Below are positions 28,768-37,631 of a stretch of DNA of 64,000 nt, piece after piece. The DNA is from Streptomyces sp. Edi2 (lineage in GTDB: Bacteria > Actinomycetota > Actinomycetes > Streptomycetales > Streptomycetaceae), in the NCBI RefSeq assembly GCF_040253635.1, contig NZ_JBEJGX010000003.1:4613501-4677500 (forward strand). The letters are read 5' to 3'. The number at the start of each line of letters is the position of its first letter. Positions within the stretch are counted from its first letter, which is position 1. The notes under the pieces were generated by a model. That model was not told the DNA's origin. It did not search any database and saw only the letters and a list, made by a program, of their open reading frames with translations. A program made the position numbers and the translations under genes.

Positions 28768-29667
28768 ATGGCACAGACCCGATTCGCCCCGGACCACGGG
28801 CTGACCACACGCATGGTCACCACGATGTTCTTCATCGGGCTGCTGTACGTCGTGGTCGTCGGCGTGCTGGTGGTGCTGCTCAAGGGCGCGTGGGTGGTGG
28901 TGCTGCTGATCGCGGGCGCCCTGTTCATCGCGCAGTTCTGGTTCAGTGACCGGATCGCGGCGTTCAGCATGGGCGCGCGCGAGGTCACCCCGGAGCAGGC
29001 GCCCGAGCTGCACGGCGCCGTCGACCGGCTGTGTGCGCTGGCCGATATGCCCAAGCCGCGGGTGGCGATCGCCGAGTCGGATGTGCCGAACGCCTTCGCC
29101 ACCGGTCGCGGTCAGAAGAACTCCCTGGTGTGTGCCACCACCGGGCTGCTCAGGCGGCTGGAGCCGGAGGAGCTGGAGGGGGTGCTGGCCCACGAGCTCT
29201 CGCATGTCGCGCACCGCGATGTCGCGGTGATGACCATCGCCTCGTTCCTCGGCGTCCTGGCCGGGATCATCACCCGGGCCGCCCTGTGGAGCGGTATCGG
29301 GCGCAACAACCGGGACCAGAACGCGGCCATCGCGGTGCTCATCGTGACCGCCGTGAGCGTGGTCGTTTACGCGATCAGCTTCCTCCTGACCCGGCTGCTG
29401 TCCCGTTACCGCGAGCTGTCCGCCGACCGGGCCGCCGCGCTGCTGACCGGCCGCCCCTCGGCACTGGCCGCCGCGCTGACCAAGGTCACCGGCCAGATCG
29501 CGAGGATCCCGACAGAGGATCTGCGCAAGGCCCAGCCGTTCAACGCCTTCTACTTCGCCCCGGCGTTCAACAAGGAGAGCTTCAGCCGGCTGCTCTCCTC
29601 GCACCCGACGCTGGAGCAGCGGCTGGACCAACTGGCCAGGATCTCGGCGCAGCTGGGGCGGGCGTGA
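28768..29667 (+). CDS. htpX: Membrane zinc metalloprotease HtpX
   Basis: The 299-residue protein has two N-terminal transmembrane helices, the zinc motif HELSH at residues about 143-147, and two further helices, with the third ligand Glu in YRELSADRAAA. HtpX degrades misfolded membrane proteins under envelope stress. A GGAGGAG site precedes the ATG closely. It is followed by pspAB, a pairing typical of actinobacteria that links it to the phage-shock system. Confidence 0.95.
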   Translation: MAQTRFAPDHGLTTRMVTTMFFIGLLYVVVVGVLVVLLKGAWVVVLLIAGALFIAQFWFSDRIAAFSMGAREVTPEQAPELHGAVDRLCALADMPKPRVAIAESDVPNAFATGRGQKNSLVCATTGLLRRLEPEELEGVLAHELSHVAHRDVAVMTIASFLGVLAGIITRAALWSGIGRNNRDQNAAIAVLIVTAVSVVVYAISFLLTRLLSRYRELSADRAAALLTGRPSALAAALTKVTGQIARIPTEDLRKAQPFNAFYFAPAFNKESFSRLLSSHPTLEQRLDQLARISAQLGRA

Positions 29668-29811
29668 TGAGCGGCGTCGCCGGGGCGGATGTGACGAGTG
29701 GCGTGGTCGGGATGGGCGTGATGGCCGGGGCGGGCATGCCCGACGTGGCTGGGCCGCATGTGATGACCGGTGCAGTGGGGCCGGAGGAATCGAGCAAGGA
29801 GTACGTCACGC

Positions 29812-30375
29812 ATGGGATTTCTTGACGCCATCCTCGGCCGCAGCAAACCGGTACGACCCGATCTCGACCAGCTCTTCGCGCTGCCGTCCGCGGCGGTCAC
29901 CCTGCAGGCGGCGGCCGGATTCGAACCCACCGGCCTGGGGTCGGTGTGCTTCGCCAGCGTCGAGGGCGGGACGTTCGCGCGTATCCAGGAGGAGGCGCGG
30001 TCCCTGCTGGACGGTTCGGTGGAGTTCACCCAGGACGCGTACGGCTATACCTGGCTGCTTGCGCGGCATCCGGCCGAGGACGTAGCGGGCCTGGTCAACG
30101 ACCTGCACGCGGTCAATACCTCGCTGGAGGAGGCGGGGTTCGGCCCGCAGCTGCTGTGTTCGCTGGTCGGGTTCCGTGATGAACGGCAGCGGTCGCTGGC
30201 GCTGGTCTACCTCTACAAGCGCGGCACGTTCTACCCTTTCTCCCCCAAGGAGGGCGGCGGTGAAAAACGCGACAACCCGCTCGAACTGGAGGTGCGGGCG
30301 ATGCTCGGGGACGACCTGACCATCGAGCAGGATCTGGCGCGGTGGTTCCCCGTGTGGGGGGCGCCGGGCCTCTGA
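29812..30375 (+). CDS. pspAB: PspA-associated protein PspAB
   Basis: The 187-residue soluble protein begins MGFLDAILGRSKPV and contains LDQLFALPSAAVTLQ, the pattern of the PspAB family found next to htpX or pspA in actinobacteria. The function is unknown beyond association with membrane stress. AAGGAG precedes the ATG. The 144 bases between it and htpX are non-coding and Gly-codon rich. Confidence 0.85.
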   Translation: MGFLDAILGRSKPVRPDLDQLFALPSAAVTLQAAAGFEPTGLGSVCFASVEGGTFARIQEEARSLLDGSVEFTQDAYGYTWLLARHPAEDVAGLVNDLHAVNTSLEEAGFGPQLLCSLVGFRDERQRSLALVYLYKRGTFYPFSPKEGGGEKRDNPLELEVRAMLGDDLTIEQDLARWFPVWGAPGL

Positions 30376-30477
30376 CGGAGCGGGCCGGCGGGCGGGGGCC
30401 GGGGGGAGACAGGGCGGTGGGCCCGGTCCGGCCGTCTGGGCACGCCGTTTTCGGTGGAGTCCTACGGGAGCGATGGC

Positions 30478-31020
30478 TCAGCCGGGGAAACGCAGGAACG
30501 GGACCGGTACCCGGCCGGTCAGCCAGACGCCGTTCGCGCTGACCCGGAAGACATGGCCGGCACGGTGCATCGCCCCCGCGTCCACGGTCAGGACCACGGG
30601 CTTGCCGTGCCGTGCGCCCACCCGGGTCGCGGTCTCGCGGTCGGGCGAGAGGTGGACGGCATGCCGCGACATCGGCCGCAGCCCTTCCTCCCGGATGGCG
30701 GCCACATTGCGGGCCACTGTGCCGTGGAAGAGCTGCGCGGGTGGTTCGGCGGGCGGCAGATCGAGGTCGACATGCACCGAGTGGCCTTGCTGGGCACGGA
30801 TCCGGTCGTTCTCGATGGCGTAGCGCTGCTTGTCATTGCCGGCGACCACCTCCGCCAACTCCGCCCGGGAAAAGCGGAATCCATGCCGTGCGGCCGCTGA
30901 AATGAGCTCTTCCACGGACACCCAGCCCCGGGCGTCGAGGGTGATGCCGATCCGCTCCGGTTCATGGCGCAGGTGTTTTGCCAGGTACTTCGAGATGCGC
31001 ACGGAGCGCTGGTTGTTCAT
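30478..31020 (-). CDS. kptA: RNA 2'-phosphotransferase (Tpt1/KptA)
   Basis: The 180-residue protein matches KptA: RISKYLAKHLRHEPERIGI at the N-terminus with the catalytic Arg and His, RIRAQQGHSV, LFHGT, and HLSPD. In eukaryotes Tpt1 removes the 2'-phosphate left by tRNA splicing; in bacteria it may act on other 2'-phosphorylated RNA or as an ADP-ribosyl transferase, and the natural substrate is unsettled. It stands alone between a pspAB gene on the other strand and a PadR regulator. Confidence 0.92.
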   Translation of the reverse strand: MNNQRSVRISKYLAKHLRHEPERIGITLDARGWVSVEELISAAARHGFRFSRAELAEVVAGNDKQRYAIENDRIRAQQGHSVHVDLDLPPAEPPAQLFHGTVARNVAAIREEGLRPMSRHAVHLSPDRETATRVGARHGKPVVLTVDAGAMHRAGHVFRVSANGVWLTGRVPVPFLRFPG

Positions 31021-31131
31021 GTTTCCAGGGTGCCGCGTGCGGCACGCGACGGCACCTGAATTGCGGGCCGGGGAGATGGTGGTGCGGCCGCCCGGGGCGT
31101 GCTGCCTGCCTTCGCGCCACTCCGCTTCCTG

Positions 31132-31746
31132 CTACTCCGCTTCGTTCGGCCGGCTTTCCTTCTCCAGGCCTTCCTTCCGGCGGCCTTCCTCGTGCTGCTT
31201 CCTCGCGAGTTCGCTGGCCTTTTTCGCCTTTGCGCTGGTCACCTCGTCAGCTGCCCAACGGGCCCATTCCTCCTGGGTCGCCGACATCCGCAGGCCGTAT
31301 TCCAACGCAATCCGTCCGTAGACCGAAATCATTTCCTCGTCCCACTGGGCGGTCTCTTCGATGTGCTCGAGCGTGGCACGGGTGCGAGCAGCGCGTTCGG
31401 CCTGATGCAGGAGAAAAGTCTGTGCCTCGAGGGGCGTCACGATGCCGAGGAAGAAGACGCGCAACAGGCCGTCATCGCGAGGGGGGCCGCCGGGTTCGAC
31501 GTCGGTGAGCCATTGGCGCAGCTCCGCCAGGCCGTCCTGGGTGATCGCGTACTCCTTGCGGCCGCGGGGGCCGTGGGCGGCGATCTCGACGAGTCCGGCG
31601 GTCGTGAGCTTGGTGAGCTCGCCGTACACCTGACTCTGTGTGGCCGGCCAGACGCTCGACAGTGAGGCGTTGAACAGCTTCATCAGGTCGTACCCGCTCG
31701 CCGGGGCTTCGGCCAGCAGGCCCAGCACTGCATGTCTCAGGCTCAT
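31132..31746 (-). CDS. PadR-family transcriptional regulator
   Basis: The 204-residue protein starts MSLRHAVLGLLAEAPASGYDLMKLF, the standard opening of the PadR winged helix, with PATQSQVYGELTKLTTAGLV as recognition region. A C-terminal helical Vir_act_alpha_C-type domain follows, ending in a charged Lys/Glu tail. PadR proteins repress their own gene and a divergent target. Here the divergent target is a membrane protein plus carotenoid oxygenase operon, and two ACATGT palindromes lie between. The ribosome-binding site is weak. Confidence 0.92.
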   Translation of the reverse strand: MSLRHAVLGLLAEAPASGYDLMKLFNASLSSVWPATQSQVYGELTKLTTAGLVEIAAHGPRGRKEYAITQDGLAELRQWLTDVEPGGPPRDDGLLRVFFLGIVTPLEAQTFLLHQAERAARTRATLEHIEETAQWDEEMISVYGRIALEYGLRMSATQEEWARWAADEVTSAKAKKASELARKQHEEGRRKEGLEKESRPNEAE

Positions 31747-31769
31747 GACCGGCACTTTACCTTCCACTG

Positions 31770-31781
31770 TTGACATGTCAA
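31770..31781. promoter_or_regulatory. Palindromic operator candidate 1 (PadR)
   Basis: The perfect palindrome TTGACATGTCAA lies 24 bases before the padR start. Its left half overlaps a TTGACA that could be a -35 element toward the carotenoid oxygenase operon. Confidence 0.65.
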
Positions 31782-31797
31782 AGGTGGAGGTTCTACA

Positions 31798-31811
31798 TTC
31801 GACATGTCGAA
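31798..31811. promoter_or_regulatory. Palindromic operator candidate 2 (PadR)
   Basis: The perfect palindrome TTCGACATGTCGAA is 29 bases centre-to-centre from the first site and shares the core GACATGTC. Two phased copies suit a dimeric repressor. Confidence 0.65.
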
Positions 31812-31884
31812 GTTGGAATGTGTGCCAAGTGCGGCGACTCGTCCCGGCGTTGAGGCGCGCGGCCGTGCAGGAAGAGGGGGAATC

Positions 31885-32475
31885 ATGAACTACCTGCGGA
31901 GCTTCATTCCGTGGCTGGTCTTTGCGGGGGTGGCCTCCGTCGGCTGGCAGTGGGGGGCGCTCGCCGGCCTGCTGATAGCCGTGGCGCTGCTCATCTCCGA
32001 CCGTGCCGCGGGACTTTCGCTCGACTACCGGCTGCTGGAGTACGGCACGATCCTGTTCTTCGCGGGCCTCAGCGTGCTGGCCTTCGCCCGTCCCGACAGC
32101 GGGCTCAAGATGTACGGCAGCGCCTTGTCGCAGGGCTGGCTGGCGCTCATCGCCTGGGTGTCGATTGCCGTGCGGCGGCCCTTCACGATGGGGATTGCGC
32201 GACGGATGGCCCCGCCCGAGGTCTGGCACACCCCGCTGTTCCGCCGCATCAACGTCGTGCTCACGGCCGCGTGGGCGCTGTCCTTCACTCTCACCGCGAT
32301 CGCCCAGACCGTCGCCTCCCTCCAGGCCTGGAACGTCATCGTCTCGATCGCCATCCAGATCGCCGGATTCGTCCTTCCCATCCGCTTCACCGCCGCCTAC
32401 CCGGAGCGGGCCCGCGCCCGCTTCATGGAGAAGTCCGGTGTGCAAGCCGACACCCAAGGAGGCCTGGCCGCATGA
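31885..32475 (+). CDS. Five- to six-helix membrane protein
   Basis: The 196-residue protein has five or six hydrophobic helices and a basic loop (RRPFTMGIARRMAPPEVW). GAGGGGG precedes the ATG. Its stop overlaps the start of the carotenoid oxygenase by four bases, so the two are coupled. I do not recognise a named family; its job is probably linked to that enzyme, for example handling its apolar substrate, but this is a guess from context. Confidence 0.78.
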   Translation: MNYLRSFIPWLVFAGVASVGWQWGALAGLLIAVALLISDRAAGLSLDYRLLEYGTILFFAGLSVLAFARPDSGLKMYGSALSQGWLALIAWVSIAVRRPFTMGIARRMAPPEVWHTPLFRRINVVLTAAWALSFTLTAIAQTVASLQAWNVIVSIAIQIAGFVLPIRFTAAYPERARARFMEKSGVQADTQGGLAA

Positions 32476-33818
32476 CCACCACACCCCCGACCACCGCAAC
32501 CGCATCGCACGCCCCCGCGCCCCACATGGCCGGCAACTTCGCCCCGGTGAAGGGCGAAGTGACCGCCTACGACCTTCCGGTCACGGGCACGATCCCGCCC
32601 GAGCTGACCGGCTGGTTCCTTCGGAACGGCCCCAACCCGCGGGATGCCGCCACCGCGCACTGGTTCTTCGGCGACGGCATGGTCCACGGTCTGCGCCTCG
32701 AGGGCGGCCGGGCCGTCTCCTACCGCAACCGCTGGGTCCGCACCTCCACCTTTGAAGGCGAACCCAGGGAGGACGCGCAGGGCCGCCGCAATCTGGCGGC
32801 GGGCGTGGCCAACACCCATGTCGTCCGGCATGCCGGACGCACTCTCGCGCTGGTCGAGTCGTCCTTGCCCTACGAGATCGACTGCCGTCCCGGCCATGAA
32901 CTGGAGACTCTCGGCGCCCACGACTTCGGGGGCCGACTCGCCACCGCCATGACCGCTCATCCCAAAACGTGTCCCACCACCGGCGAGCTTCATTTCTTCG
33001 GAGTTGGCGGCCCCACCCCGCCCTATCTCACCTACCACCGTGCCGACGCATCAGGGGAGTTGGTGATCAGCCGCCCCATCGATGTTCCGGCGCACACGAT
33101 GATGCACGACTTCCATCTGACCGCCGGCCATGTCATCTTCATGGACCTCCCGGTCGTCTTCGACCGCAGCCGCCCCGGCATGCCGTTTGGCTGGGACCCG
33201 GAGTACGGCGCCCGGCTCGGAGTGCTGCGGCGTGACGACCCCTATGGCGAGGTCCGCTGGCTGCCCATCGACCCTTGCTATGTCTTCCACGCCCTGAATG
33301 CCCATGACGAGGGTGACCAGCGGATCGTTCTGTATGTGTCCCGCTACGCCGAATTCGGCGGCATGGCCCCGGCCCACCTCTGGCGCTGGACCATCGACCT
33401 CACCACGGGCACGGTCGCCGAGGAACAACTCGATGACCGGTTCTGCGAGTTCCCCCGGGTGGACGACCGGCTCGCCGGGCTGCCGGCCCGCTTCGGCCAT
33501 GCCACCACCGGCGAGCTGCCGGGCAGCGGCCCCATACCCGGTGCCCTGCTCCGCTACGACCTGCAGACCGGTGCGGTCGTCCGGCATGACTTCGGTCCGG
33601 GGCGCACTCCGGGCGAGGCCGTCTTCGCCCCGGCGGACGACCGTCCGGGAGGCCCGGGCTGGCTGATCACTTATGTCTACGACGCCTCCACGGACACCAG
33701 CGATCTCGTCGTACTTGACGCGGAGGACATATCCGCCGACCCGGTCGCCACGGTCTCTCTCCCCCAGCGGGTGCCGTACGGCTTCCATGGCAACTGGCTC
33801 CCCGATCCGGTCAGGTGA
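32472..33818 (+). CDS. Carotenoid oxygenase (RPE65/CCD family)
   Basis: The 448-residue protein contains the four iron-binding histidines of the seven-bladed propeller: MTAHPK near residue 161, MMHDFH near 211, VFHALN near 272 and GFHGNW near 437. The GWFLRNGPNPRD and WFFGDGMVHG motifs are typical. Family members cleave double bonds of carotenoids, apocarotenoids or stilbenes. No carotenoid synthesis genes are nearby, so the substrate is open. It is coupled to the membrane protein and probably controlled by the divergent PadR. Confidence 0.93.
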   Translation: MTTTPPTTATASHAPAPHMAGNFAPVKGEVTAYDLPVTGTIPPELTGWFLRNGPNPRDAATAHWFFGDGMVHGLRLEGGRAVSYRNRWVRTSTFEGEPREDAQGRRNLAAGVANTHVVRHAGRTLALVESSLPYEIDCRPGHELETLGAHDFGGRLATAMTAHPKTCPTTGELHFFGVGGPTPPYLTYHRADASGELVISRPIDVPAHTMMHDFHLTAGHVIFMDLPVVFDRSRPGMPFGWDPEYGARLGVLRRDDPYGEVRWLPIDPCYVFHALNAHDEGDQRIVLYVSRYAEFGGMAPAHLWRWTIDLTTGTVAEEQLDDRFCEFPRVDDRLAGLPARFGHATTGELPGSGPIPGALLRYDLQTGAVVRHDFGPGRTPGEAVFAPADDRPGGPGWLITYVYDASTDTSDLVVLDAEDISADPVATVSLPQRVPYGFHGNWLPDPVR

Positions 33819-34097
33819 GGCATTGATGGGCGTGATGAACGGGCCGTGCCGCGCACGATCTGATCCTTGACAACTCAAGACTGCGTACGGCGAAGCCGGG
33901 CGGGTTGCGTCAGGCGGCGGAGGGCCATGGTGGGTGCCGGCCGTGGCTCACCCAGGGCAGGGTCTGCCACGGCGCACCAGGCGTGGCCGGCGCGGGGTGG
34001 GGGTTGGTTGGTGCTCAGGGGGCGTCGGGCCGTGCTCCGCTGGGCTCCGCGTCGGCCGGGCGCGGCATTGGCTGGGTTCGGTGTCGGTGTGGAGGCC

Positions 34098-35336
34098 CTA
34101 GATGTGTTGTCCGGAGAGGTTGGTGACGGTCCGGTGCCCGGTGCCGGTCCGGTGCTCCGGACGGGCACCGGCCACGCCGTCCTTCGGCGCGGTCCCGCTT
34201 CCGCCCGACGCCAGGGCGTCCATGGTGCGGGCCTGTACCTCCCGGTGTGCGGCGGCGGCGATGAAGGCGGCCGTGTGCTCCGCGCCCACCAGAGCCCGCA
34301 CCGCTTGCACGGCTTCGGCGGGGAGCAGCACCGCCTCCGGCGCCGTGCCGGGGCCGGACGCGGTACGGGGAGCCGCGGCGGGCCCGGGTGCGGCCGTCGG
34401 AACGGCCGGCGGCGGTTCGAGCTCGCGGCGGGGCCCGGGCACGGCATGGGGGCCGGGCGCGGCCTCGGGTTGGGGCACGCTTCCGTGGCCCGGCTCGGAA
34501 GGCGGCGTCCCCGCGGGCGCCCGCCCGGCGTCGGCCGCCGCTGCCGACGCCTTGGCCCGCACCTCGACGGACCCGAGTGCGTCTGCCGGTAGTGCCTCGC
34601 TGAGGTGATGGCGCAGGTAGCGGGTGGCCAGGGTGCGCATGGCGCGGGCGAGTTCGGCGTCAATCGTCTGCTGGGCCAGCGGGCGCAGCCGGCGTACGAG
34701 GGCGGCGGCTTCCGTGGCCTCGGCCTCGGTGGGCGGGTGGTCCAGGAGGGGCTGGAAGACATGCTCGGTGGTGAAGTCCAGGAAGCGGGAGGCGATGTGC
34801 TCGACCTCGACCCGCACCTCCCGCAGATGACCGGTGATCGCCGGCAGCGGGACGCCGGCGGAGTGCAGTTCGGCGGCCACCGCGAGTTCCTGCGGGCTGG
34901 GGACGAGGAATGCGTCGTCCTCGCCGGGGATTCTTTCCAGGATGCCGAGTTCGACCGCCTCGGCGATCGCCTCCTCGTCGGAGGCGCCCCCGAAGGCGGC
35001 GTCCAGGTCCGGGCGGTTGACGCGAGAGGCCTCTTCGTCGGTCCACGGTCCGTCGATCTCGGCGACCAGACCCAGGACCCCGCCGAGGCCGATGCCCGCG
35101 TCCCAGGCCTCCAGGAGTTCCTTGATGCTGGCGAGGGAGTAGCCGCGGTCGAGCAGACCGGCGATCTGGCCCAGCCGGGCCAGATGGGTGTCGCCGTAGA
35201 CATTGGCCCGGCCCCGGCGCTCCGGGCGGGGGAGCAGCCCGCGGTCCTGATAGGCGCGGATCGTGCGGACCGAGGCGCCGCTGAGGTGCGCCAGGTCCTC
35301 GATGCGGTATTCGCCCGTCGGCGGCTGCTCGGTCAC
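34098..35336 (-). CDS. MerR-family transcriptional regulator with long C-terminal extension
   Basis: The 412-residue protein begins with a MerR helix-turn-helix (YRIEDLAHLSGASVRTIRAY, then GLLPRPERRGRANVYG) and a second helical domain to about residue 265. A Pro/Ala-rich linker of some 70 residues and a short helical end (EAVLLPAEAVQAVRALVGAEH) follow. MerR proteins usually have 120-280 residues, so this is long. The GTG has AAGGAG seven bases upstream. The gene is not flanked by an obvious target. The 279 bases between it and the carotenoid oxygenase hold no gene. Confidence 0.88.
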   Translation of the reverse strand: MTEQPPTGEYRIEDLAHLSGASVRTIRAYQDRGLLPRPERRGRANVYGDTHLARLGQIAGLLDRGYSLASIKELLEAWDAGIGLGGVLGLVAEIDGPWTDEEASRVNRPDLDAAFGGASDEEAIAEAVELGILERIPGEDDAFLVPSPQELAVAAELHSAGVPLPAITGHLREVRVEVEHIASRFLDFTTEHVFQPLLDHPPTEAEATEAAALVRRLRPLAQQTIDAELARAMRTLATRYLRHHLSEALPADALGSVEVRAKASAAAADAGRAPAGTPPSEPGHGSVPQPEAAPGPHAVPGPRRELEPPPAVPTAAPGPAAAPRTASGPGTAPEAVLLPAEAVQAVRALVGAEHTAAFIAAAAHREVQARTMDALASGGSGTAPKDGVAGARPEHRTGTGHRTVTNLSGQHI

Positions 35337-35744
35337 TGGGGTGCTCCTTATGAGAGGGCCGCGTACGACGGGTGGCGGGCCACGAGAGGGCCTCGTGCCA
35401 CAAGAGGGTCGCGCGCTACGAGTGGGCCGTGCGGTGCACCGTGCCTGCCGTGGTCAGGTGCTCTCCACGGCCCGTGCCTGCCGCGGCCCGTGCGGCCGAG
35501 CCGGGCCCGGGGTGCCGGAAGTGTATTCGGGCCCCAGGGAGCACGCCGCACGGCGGCGGACACGGCCGGGCCCCGACCAGGCCAGGGACCTCACCCCCAG
35601 GCCACGGCCCCCGCCCAGGCCAGGCCCTCGCCCGGTCCCGGCCGTGAATACATGCCGGGACTGCGGCCGAGCCCCAGCACGGGATGCGTGCCAAGACCTC
35701 GGCCGCAGCGCCCGGCCGAGTGAATGCCGGCCGGGCGTCCGGCG
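35337..35744. other. Intergenic region with degenerate repeats
   Basis: There are 408 bases without a supportable gene. Near 35350-35420 there are three imperfect 21-bp units around a GAGAGGGCC/AAGAGGGTC/GAGTGGGCC core. The rest is GC-rich with no clear signal. Confidence 0.55.
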
Positions 35745-37631
35745 CTACAGTCGCGGCTCGAAGCGGGCGAGGGCGCGCAGCGCGCGCGGGGTGAAGCGGG
35801 ACATCAGATGGGCGCCGCGGGCTTCGGGGGCGACCGGCACCATCGCCTGATTGCGGACCACCGCACGCAGAATGGCGTCGGCGACCTTCTCCGGAGGGTA
35901 GTTGCGCAGCCGGTACATCCGCGCGGCCTTGGCCTGGCGGCGTTTCTCCTCGTCGGCCGAGACACCGGTGAAGCGGGCCGTTGCGGTGATGCCGGTGTTG
36001 ACCAGTCCCGGACAGATGGCCGAGACGCCGATGCCCTGACCGGCCAGTTCGGCACGAAGGCACTCGCTGAGCATCAGGACGGCCGCCTTGGACGTGCTGT
36101 AGGCGGGCAGCACCCTCGACGGCTGGAAGGCGGCGGCGGAGGCGATATTGACGATATGGCCGCCCTGTCCGCGGTGTGCCATCCGCTTGCCGAAGATCCG
36201 GCAGCCATGGATGACGCCCCACAGATTGACGTCCAGCACCTTCTTCCAGTCCTCGGAGCCGGTCTGCAGGAAGGGGCCGGACAGGCCGATGCCGGCGTTG
36301 TTCACCAGGACGTCGACGGTGCCGTACTCGGTGTCGACCCTGTCGGCGAGCTTCTCCATCGCCGCCTCGTCCGAGACATCGACGACCTCCGCCCAGGCCT
36401 CCGGCGCACCGACCAGCCGGGACATCTCGGCGGTCCGCGCCGCGCCTTCGGCATCCCGGTCGACGGCGACGATCCGTGCGCCGGCCTCGGCGAAGGCGAG
36501 AGCCGTCGCCCGGCCGATGCCGCCGGCCGCGCCGGTCACCAGCACCAGCTGACCGCCGAACCGGTCGGCATGCGGCCCGGAGGCCACGACCTGCTGTGCC
36601 GGATTCCCCTCTTCCTTGGCGGTGACGAACGCACCGATCCAGGAGACGAGCTGGTCGGGGCGGGAACGAGGGACCCAGTGCTTGGCGGGGAGGGTGCGGC
36701 GCACCAGCTGGGGCGCCCACTGCTCCAGGTCGTCGTACAGCCGCTGGGAGAGGAAGGCGTCGCCGGTCGGGGTGATCAGCTGGACCGGGCAGTGCGCATA
36801 GGCGTCGCTGCGCGGGCGGCGGAGCCGGGGAAGAACATTGTCACGGTAGAGCCAGGCGCCGTGGGCGGCATCGGTCGGCAGGGAGGCGGTCGGGTAGTCA
36901 CCGCCCGGTACCTTCTCCAGGCGCTGCAGGATCTGTGGCCAGCGCTTTCCGAGCGGACCCTTCCATGCCAGCTCGGGCAGTACGGGCGTGTGCAGCATGT
37001 AGACGTACCAGGACTTGGCGCTCTGGTGGAGGAGCTGGGCGGCGCGCCGGGGCGTGGGGCGCGCCATACGCTTCTTGATCCAGTGGCCGAAGTGGTCCAG
37101 GGACGGGCCCGACAGGGAGGTGAAGGAGGCGATCCGGCTCTCCGTACGGCGCACCGTGGCGAACTCCCAGGCCTGGACCGAGCCCCAGTCGTGGCCGACG
37201 AGGTGAACCGGGCGGTCGGGGCTGACGGCGTCGGCGACGGCCAGGAAGTCATCCGTCAGCTTCTCCAGGGTGAAGCCGCCGCGCAGCGGCTGCGGAGCGG
37301 TGGACCGGCCGCAGCCCCGCACGTCGTAGAGCACCACATGGAACCGGTCGGCCAGGCCGCGGGCGACCTCGGACCACACCTCTTTGCTGTCCGGATAACC
37401 GTGCACCAGCATCACCGTGGGCTGTGCCGGATCCCCCAGCTCGGCCACGCACAGCTCGATGCCACCGGTCCGCACCCAGCGCTCCCGCGCAGGACCCAGT
37501 CCCGAACCCACTCCCGGACCCGGTCCTTGTCCTGGCCCCGGCCCCGGCCCCGTACCTTCTCCCGGCCCCTTTCCTGCTCCCTTTCCCGGTCGCTGTCCCT
37601 GTCCCCGTCCCCGACCACGTCCCGTGTTCAC
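35745..37631 (-). CDS. Epoxide hydrolase-SDR fusion (EphD-like)
   Basis: The 628-residue protein joins an alpha/beta hydrolase (about residues 50-330) to a short-chain dehydrogenase (about 365-625). The hydrolase has HGYPDS and the nucleophile elbow GHDWGS with Asp, as in epoxide hydrolases. The SDR half has TGAAGGIGRA and YSTSKAAV. The same architecture occurs in mycobacterial EphD. The first 48 residues are Gly/Pro/Lys repeats (GKGAGKGPGEGTGPGPGPG), an unusual leader. The GTG overlaps the stop of the upstream M24 peptidase by four bases, so the genes are coupled. The substrate is unknown; lipid epoxides are plausible. Confidence 0.9.
   Translation of the reverse strand: MNTGRGRGRGQGQRPGKGAGKGPGEGTGPGPGPGQGPGPGVGSGLGPARERWVRTGGIELCVAELGDPAQPTVMLVHGYPDSKEVWSEVARGLADRFHVVLYDVRGCGRSTAPQPLRGGFTLEKLTDDFLAVADAVSPDRPVHLVGHDWGSVQAWEFATVRRTESRIASFTSLSGPSLDHFGHWIKKRMARPTPRRAAQLLHQSAKSWYVYMLHTPVLPELAWKGPLGKRWPQILQRLEKVPGGDYPTASLPTDAAHGAWLYRDNVLPRLRRPRSDAYAHCPVQLITPTGDAFLSQRLYDDLEQWAPQLVRRTLPAKHWVPRSRPDQLVSWIGAFVTAKEEGNPAQQVVASGPHADRFGGQLVLVTGAAGGIGRATALAFAEAGARIVAVDRDAEGAARTAEMSRLVGAPEAWAEVVDVSDEAAMEKLADRVDTEYGTVDVLVNNAGIGLSGPFLQTGSEDWKKVLDVNLWGVIHGCRIFGKRMAHRGQGGHIVNIASAAAFQPSRVLPAYSTSKAAVLMLSECLRAELAGQGIGVSAICPGLVNTGITATARFTGVSADEEKRRQAKAARMYRLRNYPPEKVADAILRAVVRNQAMVPVAPEARGAHLMSRFTPRALRALARFEPRL

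Noticed and set aside
29667..29825. 52-residue open frame between htpX and pspAB
   Set aside because: It overlaps the pspAB start, is Gly/Val/Met-rich, and has no family resemblance.
29917..29934. GGATTCGAACCC as a tRNA T-arm on the minus strand
   Set aside because: It is codons of PspAB (Gly-Phe-Glu-Pro) and no acceptor stem or anticodon arm fits.
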